NCBI GenBank assembly: GCA_963813555.1
Contig: CAWEZX010000009.1
Location: 62,001-126,000 of the forward strand
Source: Roseiarcus sp963813555
GTDB taxonomy: Bacteria; Pseudomonadota; Alphaproteobacteria; Rhizobiales; Beijerinckiaceae
Direction: 5' to 3'
Length of the DNA: 64,000 nt
Shown here: positions 55,975 to 64,000 of the stretch, piece by piece
Position numbering within the stretch: the stretch's first letter is position 1
Layout of the letters: the number at the start of each line of letters is the position of its first letter
Position numbers and translations under genes: made by a program
The notes under the pieces: model-generated
The model's input: the letters and a program-made list of their open reading frames with translations, nothing else
What the model was told of the DNA's origin: nothing
Databases searched by the model: none

Positions 55975-57891
55975 TCAGGACGACTTCTTCTTGTCGTCGT
56001 CGACTTCGCGGAATTCCGCGTCGATGACGTCGTCCTTGGCCTGCCCGCCGGCGTCGGCGCCGCCATCGCCCGGCGCTCCGCTCGCGGCCTGAGCCTTGTA
56101 CATGGCCTCGCCCAGCTTCATTTGCGCCTGCATCAGGTCGTTGGTGCGCGCCTTGATCGCCTCGACGTCCTCGCCCTGCAACGCCGTGCGCAGGGACGCG
56201 ACCGCCAATTCGATGGCGCTGCGATCGGACTCGGCGACCTTGTCGCCATATTCCTTCAGCGCCTTTTCCGCGTCATGCGCCAGCAATTCGCCGCTGTTCT
56301 TGGCGTCGACCAGCTCGCGCCGCTTCTTGTCCTCGGCGGCGTGGGCTTCCGCGTCCTTCACCATCTTGTCGATGTCGGATTCGCTCAAGCCGCCCGAAGC
56401 CTGGATGCGGATCTGCTGCTCCTTGTTGGTCGCCTTGTCCTTGGCGGTCACGTTGACGATGCCGTTGGCGTCGATATCAAACGTCACCTCGATCTGCGGC
56501 ACGCCGCGCGGCGCGCCCGGAATCCCGACCAGATCGAACTGGCCGAGCGCTTTGTTGTCGGCGGCCATCTCGCGCTCGCCCTGGAAGACGCGGATGGTGA
56601 CCGCGGTCTGATTGTCCTCGGCGGTCGAGAACACCTGGCTCTTCTTGGTCGGGATGGTCGTGTTGCGCTCGATCAGCCGAGTGAACACGCCGCCCAGGGT
56701 CTCGATGCCGAGCGAGAGCGGCGTGACGTCGAGCAAGAGCACGTCCTTGACATCGCCCTGCAGCACGCCCGCCTGAATAGCGGCGCCGACGGCGACCACC
56801 TCGTCCGGATTGACGCCCTTGTGCGGCTCCTTGCCGAAGAACTGCTTGACGACCTCCTGCACCTTCGGCATGCGCGTCATGCCGCCGACCAGGACCACTT
56901 CGTCGATCTGGGCGGCCGAAAGCCCGGCGTCCTTCAGCGCCTTTTTGCATGGCTCGACCGTACGCTGGATGAGGTCGTCGACCAGCGCCTCGAACTTCGC
57001 CCGGGTCAGCTTGAGCGCCATATGTTTCGGCCCGCTCGCGTCGGCGGTGATGTAGGGCAGGTTGATTTCGGTCTGAGTCGCCGACGAGAGCTCGATCTTC
57101 GCCTTCTCAGCCGCCTCCTTGAGGCGCTGCAGAGCGAGCTTGTCCTTGGTCAGGTCGATACCCTGCTCCTTCTTGAACTCGCCAGAAAGGTATTCGACCA
57201 GCCGCATGTCGAAGTCTTCGCCGCCGAGGAACGTGTCGCCGTTCGTCGACTTCACCTCGAATACGCCGTCGCCGATCTCGAGGATCGAAATATCGAACGT
57301 GCCGCCGCCGAGGTCGTAGACCGCGATGGTGCCGGCTTTCTTCTTGTCGAGGCCGTAGGCGAGCGCCGCCGCAGTCGGCTCGTTGATGATGCGCAAAACC
57401 TCCAGGCCAGCGATCTTGCCAGCGTCCTTGGTGGCCTGCCGCTGTGCGTCGTTAAAATAGGCGGGAACCGTGATCACCGCCTGCGTGACCGGACCGCCCA
57501 AATGCGCCTCGGCCGTCTCCTTCATTTTCTGCAAAATGAACGCGGAAATCTGCGACGGCGAATATTGCTTGCCGTCGACGGTGACCCATGCGTCGCCATT
57601 GGGACCGCGAACGATCTTGTAGGGGACGAGAGCCATGTCCTTTTTTGAGATCGGGTCGTCGAACGAGCGCCCGATCAGCCGCTTGATGGCAAAGATGGTG
57701 CGCTCGGGATTGGTCACCGCCTGCCGCTTGGCGGGCTGCCCGACCAGGCGCTCGCCGTCGTCGGTGAACGCAACAATAGAAGGCGTCGTCCGCGCGCCCT
57801 CCGAATTCTCGATGACCTTGGGCGTCGCGCCCTCCATGACAGCGACGCACGAATTGGTTGTGCCGAGGTCGATGCCAATTACTTTCGCCAT
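55975..57891 (-). CDS. dnaK: DnaK (Hsp70) chaperone
   Basis: The 638-residue protein has the three Hsp70 signatures: IGIDLGTTNSCVAV, IAVYDLGGGTFDISILEI and VVLVGGMTRMPKVQEVV, a complete substrate-binding domain and a helical lid ending FREVDDDKKKSS. It folds proteins with DnaJ and GrpE. grpE is not in the window. A heat-shock-type promoter lies about 170 bases upstream. Confidence 0.97.
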   Translation of the reverse strand: MAKVIGIDLGTTNSCVAVMEGATPKVIENSEGARTTPSIVAFTDDGERLVGQPAKRQAVTNPERTIFAIKRLIGRSFDDPISKKDMALVPYKIVRGPNGDAWVTVDGKQYSPSQISAFILQKMKETAEAHLGGPVTQAVITVPAYFNDAQRQATKDAGKIAGLEVLRIINEPTAAALAYGLDKKKAGTIAVYDLGGGTFDISILEIGDGVFEVKSTNGDTFLGGEDFDMRLVEYLSGEFKKEQGIDLTKDKLALQRLKEAAEKAKIELSSATQTEINLPYITADASGPKHMALKLTRAKFEALVDDLIQRTVEPCKKALKDAGLSAAQIDEVVLVGGMTRMPKVQEVVKQFFGKEPHKGVNPDEVVAVGAAIQAGVLQGDVKDVLLLDVTPLSLGIETLGGVFTRLIERNTTIPTKKSQVFSTAEDNQTAVTIRVFQGEREMAADNKALGQFDLVGIPGAPRGVPQIEVTFDIDANGIVNVTAKDKATNKEQQIRIQASGGLSESDIDKMVKDAEAHAAEDKKRRELVDAKNSGELLAHDAEKALKEYGDKVAESDRSAIELAVASLRTALQGEDVEAIKARTNDLMQAQMKLGEAMYKAQAASGAPGDGGADAGGQAKDDVIDAEFREVDDDKKKSS

Positions 57892-58059
57892 TACTCACCC
57901 CTGTTCCTGTGCGGGACCGCCGAGCCCCAAAGCGGCAAGGCCTAAGAAAAGCGTTCCACCGATCGCTTCGTAGCCGACGGCTGACGTCTTCCGATCCCCA
58001 TCTTTCAACCAGATTTCCGCCGATCCAACGGGCTTCGCGCCCGAAGCGGCCAGTCGGGG

Positions 58060-58091
58060 CGTATATAGGTGGGGCGTTTTAGTGGCGCAAG
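58060..58091 (-). promoter_or_regulatory. sigma-32-type heat-shock promoter of dnaK
   Basis: On the minus strand, CTTGC, a 17-base spacer and CCTATATACG match the alphaproteobacterial heat-shock consensus (CTTGR, 17-18 bases, CYTATNTNNG) at all but one position. It would give a leader of about 160 bases before dnaK. Confidence 0.72.
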
Positions 58092-58183
58092 GCGCGGAAG
58101 CCGTGGATTTTTCGAGCTTCCCGCGCGTCGCCCGAATCCGCCGCGCCTTCCCCTTTCTCACCGGCGCCTCTAAACTCGGCTCA

Positions 58184-59062
58184 ATGAATCGGCCTTTCGC
58201 CTCGTTGCTTTTCGGCCTTGTGAGCCTGGCCTTTTGTCATGTGCCGTCGAGGGCTCAATTGATGCTGCCAGGCGCTGCGCCCGCCGCGTCAGAGGGGGCG
58301 AAGGACGTATCCAAGCCGAAGAGCGCGCGCAAGGCGAGCGTCTCCAAACCCAGCAAGCCCACCGCTGAGGCGGGAGTGGCGAGCCTCGTCGGGCGGCCGC
58401 TCATGCTGAACGGCAAGTCTGGGCTTCTTCAGGTCTCCGGCGACGACAAGTCGCTGACGATCGACAAGCTTCAGCTCGCCGGCGAGGGCGTCTCCAACTC
58501 ATCGCAGCGCTGCGTCGTCGACATCGTCGGTGAGACGCCGATCGAAGCGACAAACGTGGGCCGCCCCGACGGCCTCGAGCGCTTCGAGGCCGACGTTCCG
58601 GCCTGCCCGGTCGCGTTCGACGTTCTGGACGGCGCAGTTCTCGTGCCGACCCAAATCACAGCCTGCGTCTTCAAGGCCGCCGATTGCCAAACCACGCCGG
58701 GCGGCCTCTGGGGCCCCGACGGCGCCTCGCTGGTCGGCGATGCGGCCAAGATCGTCAAGGAACGCGCCCAAGCGGAAAAGGCGATGAGCAAAATCCTGCA
58801 CACAATCGAGGACCGCGCCGAGGATAGCGCGCAGGCGGCCGATCTGGTGCGCGATCAGAACGGCTTCGCCGGACAGCGCGACGAGCTCTGCCGCGATTAC
58901 GCGGAGGAAAGCCTCCACGGCTATTGCGCTTTGCGCGTCACCGAGGCGCGAACTGCGCTTTTGCAGACGAGGCTCGACGAGCTCGGCCCTGCAACCGCTC
59001 CCAAGACGGCGACCGAAAAGGGCAAGAAGGCGAAGGCGAAGAAGGGCGCCAAGCAGCCTTAA
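58184..59062 (+). CDS. exported hypothetical protein with Lys/Ala-rich tail
   Basis: The 292-residue product starts with a signal peptide (LLFGLVSLAFCHVPSRAQ), then a Lys/Ser/Pro-rich linker, a domain with four or more cysteines (SSQRCVVDIVGE; VPACPVAFDV; ITACVFKAADCQ), a helical region with DELCRDYAEESLHGYCALRV, and a Lys-rich end (KGKKAKAKKGAKQP). Paired cysteines suggest disulfides in the periplasm. The family is not recognised. It is divergent from dnaK. ATG 58184 begins the signal peptide. Confidence 0.75.
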   Translation: MNRPFASLLFGLVSLAFCHVPSRAQLMLPGAAPAASEGAKDVSKPKSARKASVSKPSKPTAEAGVASLVGRPLMLNGKSGLLQVSGDDKSLTIDKLQLAGEGVSNSSQRCVVDIVGETPIEATNVGRPDGLERFEADVPACPVAFDVLDGAVLVPTQITACVFKAADCQTTPGGLWGPDGASLVGDAAKIVKERAQAEKAMSKILHTIEDRAEDSAQAADLVRDQNGFAGQRDELCRDYAEESLHGYCALRVTEARTALLQTRLDELGPATAPKTATEKGKKAKAKKGAKQP

Positions 59063-59180
59063 GGCCGACTCGCGGCGCACGCCGGGTCTTCGCCCGGGGG
59101 AACGTGCGCGGCGCCCCGACGTTTGCACAAGCTCTTGCCTTGCTCGCGGACTCGACCCATGGTCCTCGTGAGGTGATCCG

Positions 59181-59786
59181 ATGACCCAAGATTCGACAGG
59201 TGCAGGAGGGCAGGTCGCCGCGGCCAGCGCGAACGGCCATGGCACCCGGTCCCTGAAAGCCAAAGCGGCCGACGAGTTCCGCAGATTTGCCATCCTCTTC
59301 TTCTATCTCTGGATTCTCTTCGGCGTCTTCGTCCTCAACCAAGGCGTCGTCATGCGTGAGCACGGGATCAATTTCCCCATGCTTGGCTTTGCCTTCATCA
59401 ACGCCCTCGTCTTCGCCAAAGTGATGATGCTGTTCGAAGTGTTCGACCCCGGCCGTTGGCTGCGCGCCCGGCCTCTCATCTATCCGATCCTCTATGAGAC
59501 TCTGCTCCTGACTGTCCTTTTTCTCGTCGCCCATGTCATCGAAAAGACGATCGAAGGCCTGTTTCGTGGAGAGACGATCATCGACAGCGTGCCGGTGATC
59601 GGCGGTGGCGGTCTCATCGGGTTCCTCAGCATCACCGCCATTCTGTTTATCGCGCTGATCCCGTTTTTTGGTCTGAGGAATCTGAGTTTGGCCCTGGGCG
59701 AGGGACGGCTCTACCCGATGATTTTTGGCCAGCCTTCGGCGGAAGACGGCGAGCGCCGTACCGGCGCGCCGGCACGGTCCGCCTAG
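59181..59786 (+). CDS. hypothetical multi-pass membrane protein
   Basis: The 201-residue protein has a basic N-terminus and about four membrane helices (FAILFFYLWILFGVFVLN; INFPMLGFAFINALVFAKVM; LIYPILYETLLLTVLFLVAH; FLSITAILFIALIPFFGL). I know no family function. It lies 119 bases after the exported hypothetical gene and 118 bases before mscL. Confidence 0.75.
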   Translation: MTQDSTGAGGQVAAASANGHGTRSLKAKAADEFRRFAILFFYLWILFGVFVLNQGVVMREHGINFPMLGFAFINALVFAKVMMLFEVFDPGRWLRARPLIYPILYETLLLTVLFLVAHVIEKTIEGLFRGETIIDSVPVIGGGGLIGFLSITAILFIALIPFFGLRNLSLALGEGRLYPMIFGQPSAEDGERRTGAPARSA

Positions 59787-59903
59787 TCCTCAGGCGCCCC
59801 AGGTCCGCCGGGAGACTTTATCTCTCCGGCCGGCTCGGCTAGCTTACCCGTGGGTGGAGTGGGCCGCCGCAACCGGGCCCCGGCTTGCGAGGGACGATAG
59901 CCG

Positions 59904-60323
59904 ATGTGGAATGAATTCAAGGAATTCGCGCTTAAAGGCAACGCACTCAGCCTCGCAATCGGCGTCATCATCGGCGCGGCGTTCGGCAAGATCGTCGACG
60001 CTCTGGTCAACGACATCATCATGCCGATCATCGGTATCGCCGGCAAAGCCGACTTCTCCAACTATTATCTCCCGCTTGCGAGCGGCGTGACCGCGACCAA
60101 TCTGGTGGATGCGCGAAAGCAGGGCGGCGTTCTCGCTTACGGCGACTTCATCACCGTCGTGATCAACTTCGCCATCGTCGCGATCGCGCTGTTCGTCGCG
60201 ATTAAAGCGATCAACACTCTGACCAGGCAAGCGGACAAGGAGCCTCCCCCGCCCGCGCCGCCCACCCAGGAAGTCGTTCTCCTGACGCAGATCCGCGACC
60301 AACTGGCTAAACGCGGCGCTTAG
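59904..60323 (+). CDS. mscL: large-conductance mechanosensitive channel
   Basis: The 139-residue protein has the MscL start MWNEFKEFALKGNALSLAIG, the pore helix VIIGAAFGKIVDALVNDIIM, a periplasmic loop, the second helix FITVVINFAIVAIALFVAIK and a C-terminal bundle. It opens on osmotic downshock to release solutes. Confidence 0.96.
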   Translation: MWNEFKEFALKGNALSLAIGVIIGAAFGKIVDALVNDIIMPIIGIAGKADFSNYYLPLASGVTATNLVDARKQGGVLAYGDFITVVINFAIVAIALFVAIKAINTLTRQADKEPPPPAPPTQEVVLLTQIRDQLAKRGA

Positions 60324-60348
60324 CGCCCTCGGCCGGTTTCAGGCGTGG

Positions 60349-61572
60349 CTACGTTGGCGCTTCTGGCGCGGCCTCGTTCTCTGGATCGATAAGGGCGGCG
60401 CCCTGGTTTCGCGCAACCCAGAAAGACGCCTGCGCCACGACGCCGGCGGCCAGGAGCACAACGGCGGAGGCCAACGCGGGGTTGGCGCCGAGGCTCGCAA
60501 GCTCGACCAGCGCTGCTGCGACAGCCATCTGGACCGAACCATAAAGTCCGGAAACCGTTCCGGTAACGCGTGGGTTCACGCTGATGGCCTGGACAAGGGC
60601 GGCCGGCGCCGCCGCGCCCACTCCGACGCTGAACGCAAACATCGTCCCGACAATTCCAACCAGAGTCGCCCGGTCGGCTATCAGGAGGCCGAGGAACGAA
60701 GCCGCCGCCACAACGCTCAGCGCATTGGCGGCGACCAGAAATCGGTTGAGGGAAAAACGCGCGATCAACTGACTTGCGAAAAGGCTGCCGAGCCAGAGCC
60801 CGGAGACAAGGAGGGCGAGGATAGTCCCACGCTGGCGCTCGGGACGTGCAGGGAATCAACGAAAATGAACGGCGCGCAGGCGATGAACGCGTAGAGGGAG
60901 GTCGTCGCGCAGGCGCCGCCGATTGCGTAGCCGAGAAACTGACGGGAGCGCAGCAGGTCGACGTAGTCGCGGGCATATCTCGCGGGGCTGACGAAGCTCG
61001 CCTCCGGACGCGTCTCCGGCAGAATGCGCCACGCCAGCACAAAGTTGGCCACGCCCAGGGCGCTGAGCCCCAGCAGGATCGTCCGCCATCCCCAAAGGCT
61101 GCTGAGCCCGGCGCCGATGAGCGGAGCGACAGCGGGACCTGCAGTTACAAGCAGATTCGTGAGCGCAAGGCGCCGGGCGGCCTCGTGCGCCTGCGACGTA
61201 TCGCGGATAATGGCGCGGGCGAGCACCAGCCCTGAGCATCCGCCTGCAGCCTGGAAAAAGCGCGCAAGCACGAGCATATGGGTGTCGGGCGCGAAGAGCC
61301 CGGCGATACTCGCAATCGTGAATATAGAGAGACCGACGACCAGCGCCGGACGACGGTCCAAAGCGATCGGACGCGGGCCCGTAGACCAGTTGACCGACAG
61401 CCAATCCCAGGATGTAAAGACTGATTGTCAGCTCCAGAGCGGCGGGCGTGGCGTGGAGATCCTTGGCCGCGGCGGGCAGGGCGGGCACGAAAATGTGCAT
61501 GCCGACCGGCCCGCTAAAGGTGAGCAAGCCCAAGAGCCAGAGCGGCACCGCGCGTCGGGGAGTGTGGTTCAT
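60349..61572 (-). pseudogene. Bcr/CflA-type MFS drug exporter, frameshifted
   Basis: The first part (LLGLLTFSGPVGMHIFVPAL; LYILGLAVGQLVYGPASDRF) breaks near 61365. The middle (RRPALVVGLSIFTIASIAGL; LVLARAIIRDTSQAHEAARR) runs to about 60810. The last part (RFSLNRFLVAANALSVVAAA; VTGTVSGLYGSVQMAVAAAL) ends at 60349. Two small indels would restore a full 12-helix DHA1 transporter, so sequence error is possible. Its start overlaps the MarR-family stop (ATGA), so the two form one operon. Confidence 0.85.
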
Positions 61573-62081
61573 CGGGCCGCCGAATGTTCGCGCTCGGCGG
61601 TCTCCGATCGCGCTTCCGGGAGGCTTAGGAGCCGGTCTCTGACTGTCTCAAGCAGGTGAAGCGTACGCGCCAGATCCTCGTCCGAGACCTCGCCGAGCAC
61701 GAGGTCACGAATTTCCTGGGATACGCGCTCGACCTGATCGACTGTCCGACGCCCGTGCGGCGTTAGCGCGAGGCTCTTCGCGCGCCGGTCCGCGGGGTCC
61801 TCGCATCGTTCGATGAGGCCCGAACTTTCGAGCGCGTCGAGCAGGCGAACGACCGAGGATCCATCGAGAGACAGAGACGCGGCCAGTTCATTCTGCCGCA
61901 TCGGGGTTTCGGATCGGGCGATCCGAAGCAAGGGCAGCCACGTCGCCTCCGTCAGCCCATAGACCTGCAAACGCCCGTCGACCGCGCGTCGCCATTCCCG
62001 CGCCACATGGGCGTTGAGAGGCGCGAATCGAGCGCGGGCGTCCTCTGGAGCGGGGGGCATGGAGGTCCGAATAGATGACAT
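61569..62081 (-). CDS. MarR-family transcriptional regulator
   Basis: The 170-residue protein has the MarR winged helix: WLPLLRIARSETPMRQNELA, ASLSLDGSSVVRLLDALESS and GLIERCEDPADRRAKSLALT (wing). ATG 62081 was chosen because it begins just before the conserved domain; an upstream in-frame start adds 37 atypical residues. The stop overlaps the Bcr-type transporter start, so it probably regulates its own operon in response to a toxic ligand. Confidence 0.9.
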   Translation of the reverse strand: MSSIRTSMPPAPEDARARFAPLNAHVAREWRRAVDGRLQVYGLTEATWLPLLRIARSETPMRQNELAASLSLDGSSVVRLLDALESSGLIERCEDPADRRAKSLALTPHGRRTVDQVERVSQEIRDLVLGEVSDEDLARTLHLLETVRDRLLSLPEARSETAEREHSAAR

Positions 62082-62100
62082 GGCAATTGATGTTATGTCA
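62076..62100. promoter_or_regulatory. probable MarR operator
   Basis: TGACAT and ATGTCA form an inverted repeat with a 13-base spacer that contains CAATTG. It overlaps the marR-like start codon and upstream bases, which suits autorepression. It is the only such repeat seen here. Confidence 0.5.
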
Positions 62101-62401
62101 GCGATTCGGTGCGGATCGCGCGGAGGCGCCCGGGCAGGCGATCGATCGTTGGTGAGCCGCGCGTCGGTCGGCGACGAGCTGCCAAGCGCCAAGCCTAATT
62201 ACACGGCGAGGGCGGCGTTCCCGCGCCCCTCAATGGCGATTGTCACAGCGGCGTCAAACGGTCGCAGTCCAATCGCGGGGGCGTCGCCCGATAGTTGCCC
62301 TGAAGTTGTGATCGATTGCGACCGATCCAGGGCGTCACGCATTCGCTCGACTTTGACGTCCGACCCATTTGGCTCAGCTCGGTGAGCCTATCGGAGATAC
62401 G
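62101..62401. other. intergenic region between MarR and LTXXQ genes
   Basis: The 301-base divergent region holds no gene I can support. It should contain promoters for both sides; apart from the inverted repeat at 62076-62100, no site stood out. Confidence 0.5.
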
Positions 62402-63103
62402 ATGATGAGACACATTCTTCTCCCTTTCGCAGCGCTCGCTGCTTGGACATTCGCTCCCGCCGCCCAAGCCGCCGCGGATGAATCGTCTCAACCGGCGATG
62501 GAGAGGATGCAGCATTGGGCCGCGGACCACGAGGCGCTGCTTGACGCCGGGCTCGCTGGTCTCAAGGCGGGCCTCAAACTGACCTCGGACCAGGACAAGC
62601 TCTGGCCGCCGTTTGAAACGGCGGTTCGCGACGCCGCGAAGCTGCATATGGAACAGATGAAGTCCATGATGGAGCGCATGCAGAAAATGCATGAAATGAT
62701 GCAAAGCATGGAAAAATCCGAAGACATGAAGGAAGCGCCCGCGCCCGGCCAAGCCGTCTCCCCAATTGACCGACTGGAGACCCTTGGGAAACACTTGTCC
62801 GAGCGCGGCGCCGCGATCGAAAAAGTCGCCGACGCCGCCAAACCCCTATACGCAAGCCTTGATGATTCCCAGAAGAGACTGTTCGTCCTGCTCGGCCGGG
62901 AAATGTTCATGATGGGACATGGTCATCGCGGCATGGGCATGATGCGCGGCGGGATGGGGATGATGCGCGGGGGAATGGGAATGATGGGCGGGATGGGGAT
63001 GATGGGTCACGGCGACATGGAAATGATGGGCCGGAAGTCCGAAAAAATGGCCCCGATGGAAAACCAACGTGACGAAGAAGACAATGATTCGGACGACGAC
63101 TAG
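62402..63103 (+). CDS. periplasmic Spy/CpxP-like LTXXQ protein with Met-rich tail
   Basis: The 233-residue product has a signal peptide (MMRHILLPFAALAAWTFAPA, cut after AQA), an LTSDQ motif at about residue 70 with a second LDDSQ near 163, and Met-rich helices (MEQMKSMMERMQKMHEMM). The tail has repeats of GMGMMRGG followed by an acidic end (DEEDNDSDDD). LTXXQ proteins include Spy and CpxP, periplasmic chaperones and stress sensors. The Met and His content suggests copper or silver binding. GGAG lies 5 bases before ATG 62402. Confidence 0.85.
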   Translation: MMRHILLPFAALAAWTFAPAAQAAADESSQPAMERMQHWAADHEALLDAGLAGLKAGLKLTSDQDKLWPPFETAVRDAAKLHMEQMKSMMERMQKMHEMMQSMEKSEDMKEAPAPGQAVSPIDRLETLGKHLSERGAAIEKVADAAKPLYASLDDSQKRLFVLLGREMFMMGHGHRGMGMMRGGMGMMRGGMGMMGGMGMMGHGDMEMMGRKSEKMAPMENQRDEEDNDSDDD

Positions 63104-63291
63104 CCCAAGCCAGGCCTTCCGACGGAGCACCGTCACCGCGGCTACTGCCCTGCCGGCAGCATGAGGTTGAACGCTAAATAGAAGGTGCCTGCAGGCGGAA
63201 AGAAGGCTCTGCGGTAGCTGCGCATCCGCCAGCGACGGCCGGCGCGTAGCGGATTAGGCGGGCGCGCGCCTGTCCGTGATGCACCGGCTGG

Positions 63292-63666
63292 TTACTTGCC
63301 GTTTTTCTCCAGCCAAGCCTTCATCTGCGCGATCTCTTTTTCTTGCGCGGCGACGATGTCAGTCGCCAATTGGCGCAGTTCGGGGTCGGTCCCGTATTGC
63401 AGTTCAACTTTCGCCATGTCGATCGCGCCTTGATGATGCGGGATCATCATCAGAGCGAAATCCTTGTCCGGCTTGCCGGACGGCTTCACATTCATGCCCT
63501 TCATCATGGTTTGCATCGAAGTCGCGAACGCCCTGTCGGCTGGGGTCGCCGCCGGCTTCATCGACATATTCATACCCTTCATGTTGTTCATGTCCTCGGC
63601 GCCGACACTTTGCGCTGATAACAACAATGCGGGCGCGAACACGGCGATAAGCATGGATTTGTTCAT
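63292..63666 (-). CDS. DUF305 exported protein
   Basis: The 124-residue product has a signal peptide (LIAVFAPALLLSAQSVGA), a Met-rich start (MNNMKGMNMSMK) and the DUF305 core DFALMMIPHHQGAIDMAKVE, with two adjacent histidines. Such proteins are often found in copper-resistance loci. The reading end (QMKAWLEKNGK) is typical. Confidence 0.9.
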   Translation of the reverse strand: MNKSMLIAVFAPALLLSAQSVGAEDMNNMKGMNMSMKPAATPADRAFATSMQTMMKGMNVKPSGKPDKDFALMMIPHHQGAIDMAKVELQYGTDPELRQLATDIVAAQEKEIAQMKAWLEKNGK

Positions 63667-63808
63667 AGCGCTTTCCTCCTGGGCAGCGAGATCGGACCGG
63701 AGTCAGTCCGGTTTTGGCGACGGCTCAATGCTAAATGCGGAGGTATTTGATCAGGGCGGCAATGCCGCGCACATTCCACCCATACCCATCAGACTACTCG
63801 CTCTGGAC

Positions 63809-64000
63809 TCACACTTGAGCCACTACGCGAGCGAGTTTGGAGCGCACGACCTGTGCGGCTTCCTTGAGCGCCAAGTTGTCGATCGCCTGCATCGAGGCGA
63901 CGGGATCGATCGCCGCTACTTCGGTTTGTCCATCCCCTGCATCGCGCACCACAACATTGCAGGGCAGCATTGTGCCAACTTTATTCTCCAAACGGAGAGC
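63809..64000 (-). CDS. DUF302 protein, partial
   Basis: The frame runs off the window. The visible C-terminal part (VGTMLPCNVVVRDAGDGQTE; VAAIDPVASMQAIDN) matches the end of DUF302 domains, which are small periplasmic or cytoplasmic proteins often near metal or redox genes. The true start lies beyond 64000. Confidence 0.8.
   Translation of the reverse strand, partial: ALRLENKVGTMLPCNVVVRDAGDGQTEVAAIDPVASMQAIDNLALKEAAQVVRSKLARVVAQV

Noticed and set aside
55954..57648. Plus-strand reading of 564 codons opposite dnaK
   Set aside because: A shadow of dnaK, common in high-GC genomes.

Overview
The window looks like a high-GC alphaproteobacterial chromosome, most likely Hyphomicrobiales and possibly near Beijerinckiaceae or Methylocystaceae. 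This is inferred from the housekeeping genes (rplY-pth, fumC, dapB, pyrF, dnaK-dnaJ), from a dnaK promoter that fits the alphaproteobacterial heat-shock consensus, and from IS families common in that order. No rRNA, tRNA or CRISPR array was seen.

The window has two halves. Bases 1-42,000 are an accessory, mobile-element-rich region: an RND efflux pair, a graveyard of IS630 and IS110 pieces, an unusual oxidase cluster (8.7-16.6 kb), gene remnants (MFS, RecD2-like helicase), a DUF3489/DUF2924/serine recombinase module split by a fresh IS630 copy, IS200 and IS6 elements, and scattered carbohydrate and aldehyde metabolism genes (RraA-like, Gfo/Idh/MocA pieces, aldehyde and alcohol dehydrogenases, SDRs, a MalF/MalG-type ABC importer without an ATPase, CutC, two GlxA-type regulators). 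Bases 42,000-64,000 are core-like: pth, rplY, fumC, a TetR-controlled EmrAB-type pump, a Bax1-type membrane protein, dapB, a double DUF1330 protein, pyrF, a phospholipid methyltransferase-like gene, dnaJ, dnaK, mscL, a MarR/Bcr-type pair, and periplasmic metal-stress proteins (LTXXQ/Met-rich, DUF305, DUF302). An AT-rich repeat patch at 41.9-42.0 kb marks the change.

The strongest candidate for an undescribed system is the minus-strand cluster at 8,680-16,582. It encodes a c-type cytochrome-like exported protein, a tyrosinase-type copper protein, a LodA/GoxA-family (cysteine tryptophylquinone) oxidase, a small beta-rich protein and a LodB-like flavoprotein, nearly back to back. LodA and LodB are a known pair; placing them in one operon with a type-3 copper enzyme and a heme protein suggests a multi-cofactor oxidative pathway acting on amines, amino acids or phenols. 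The substrate is unknown.

Caution: many genes carry single-base frameshifts, including the core genes dnaJ and rplY. Some apparent pseudogenes may therefore be sequence errors. Real decay is still clear where large pieces are missing, as in the IS fragments, the MFS/RecD2 and FUSC/HlyD chimeras, and the SDR at 40.7 kb.
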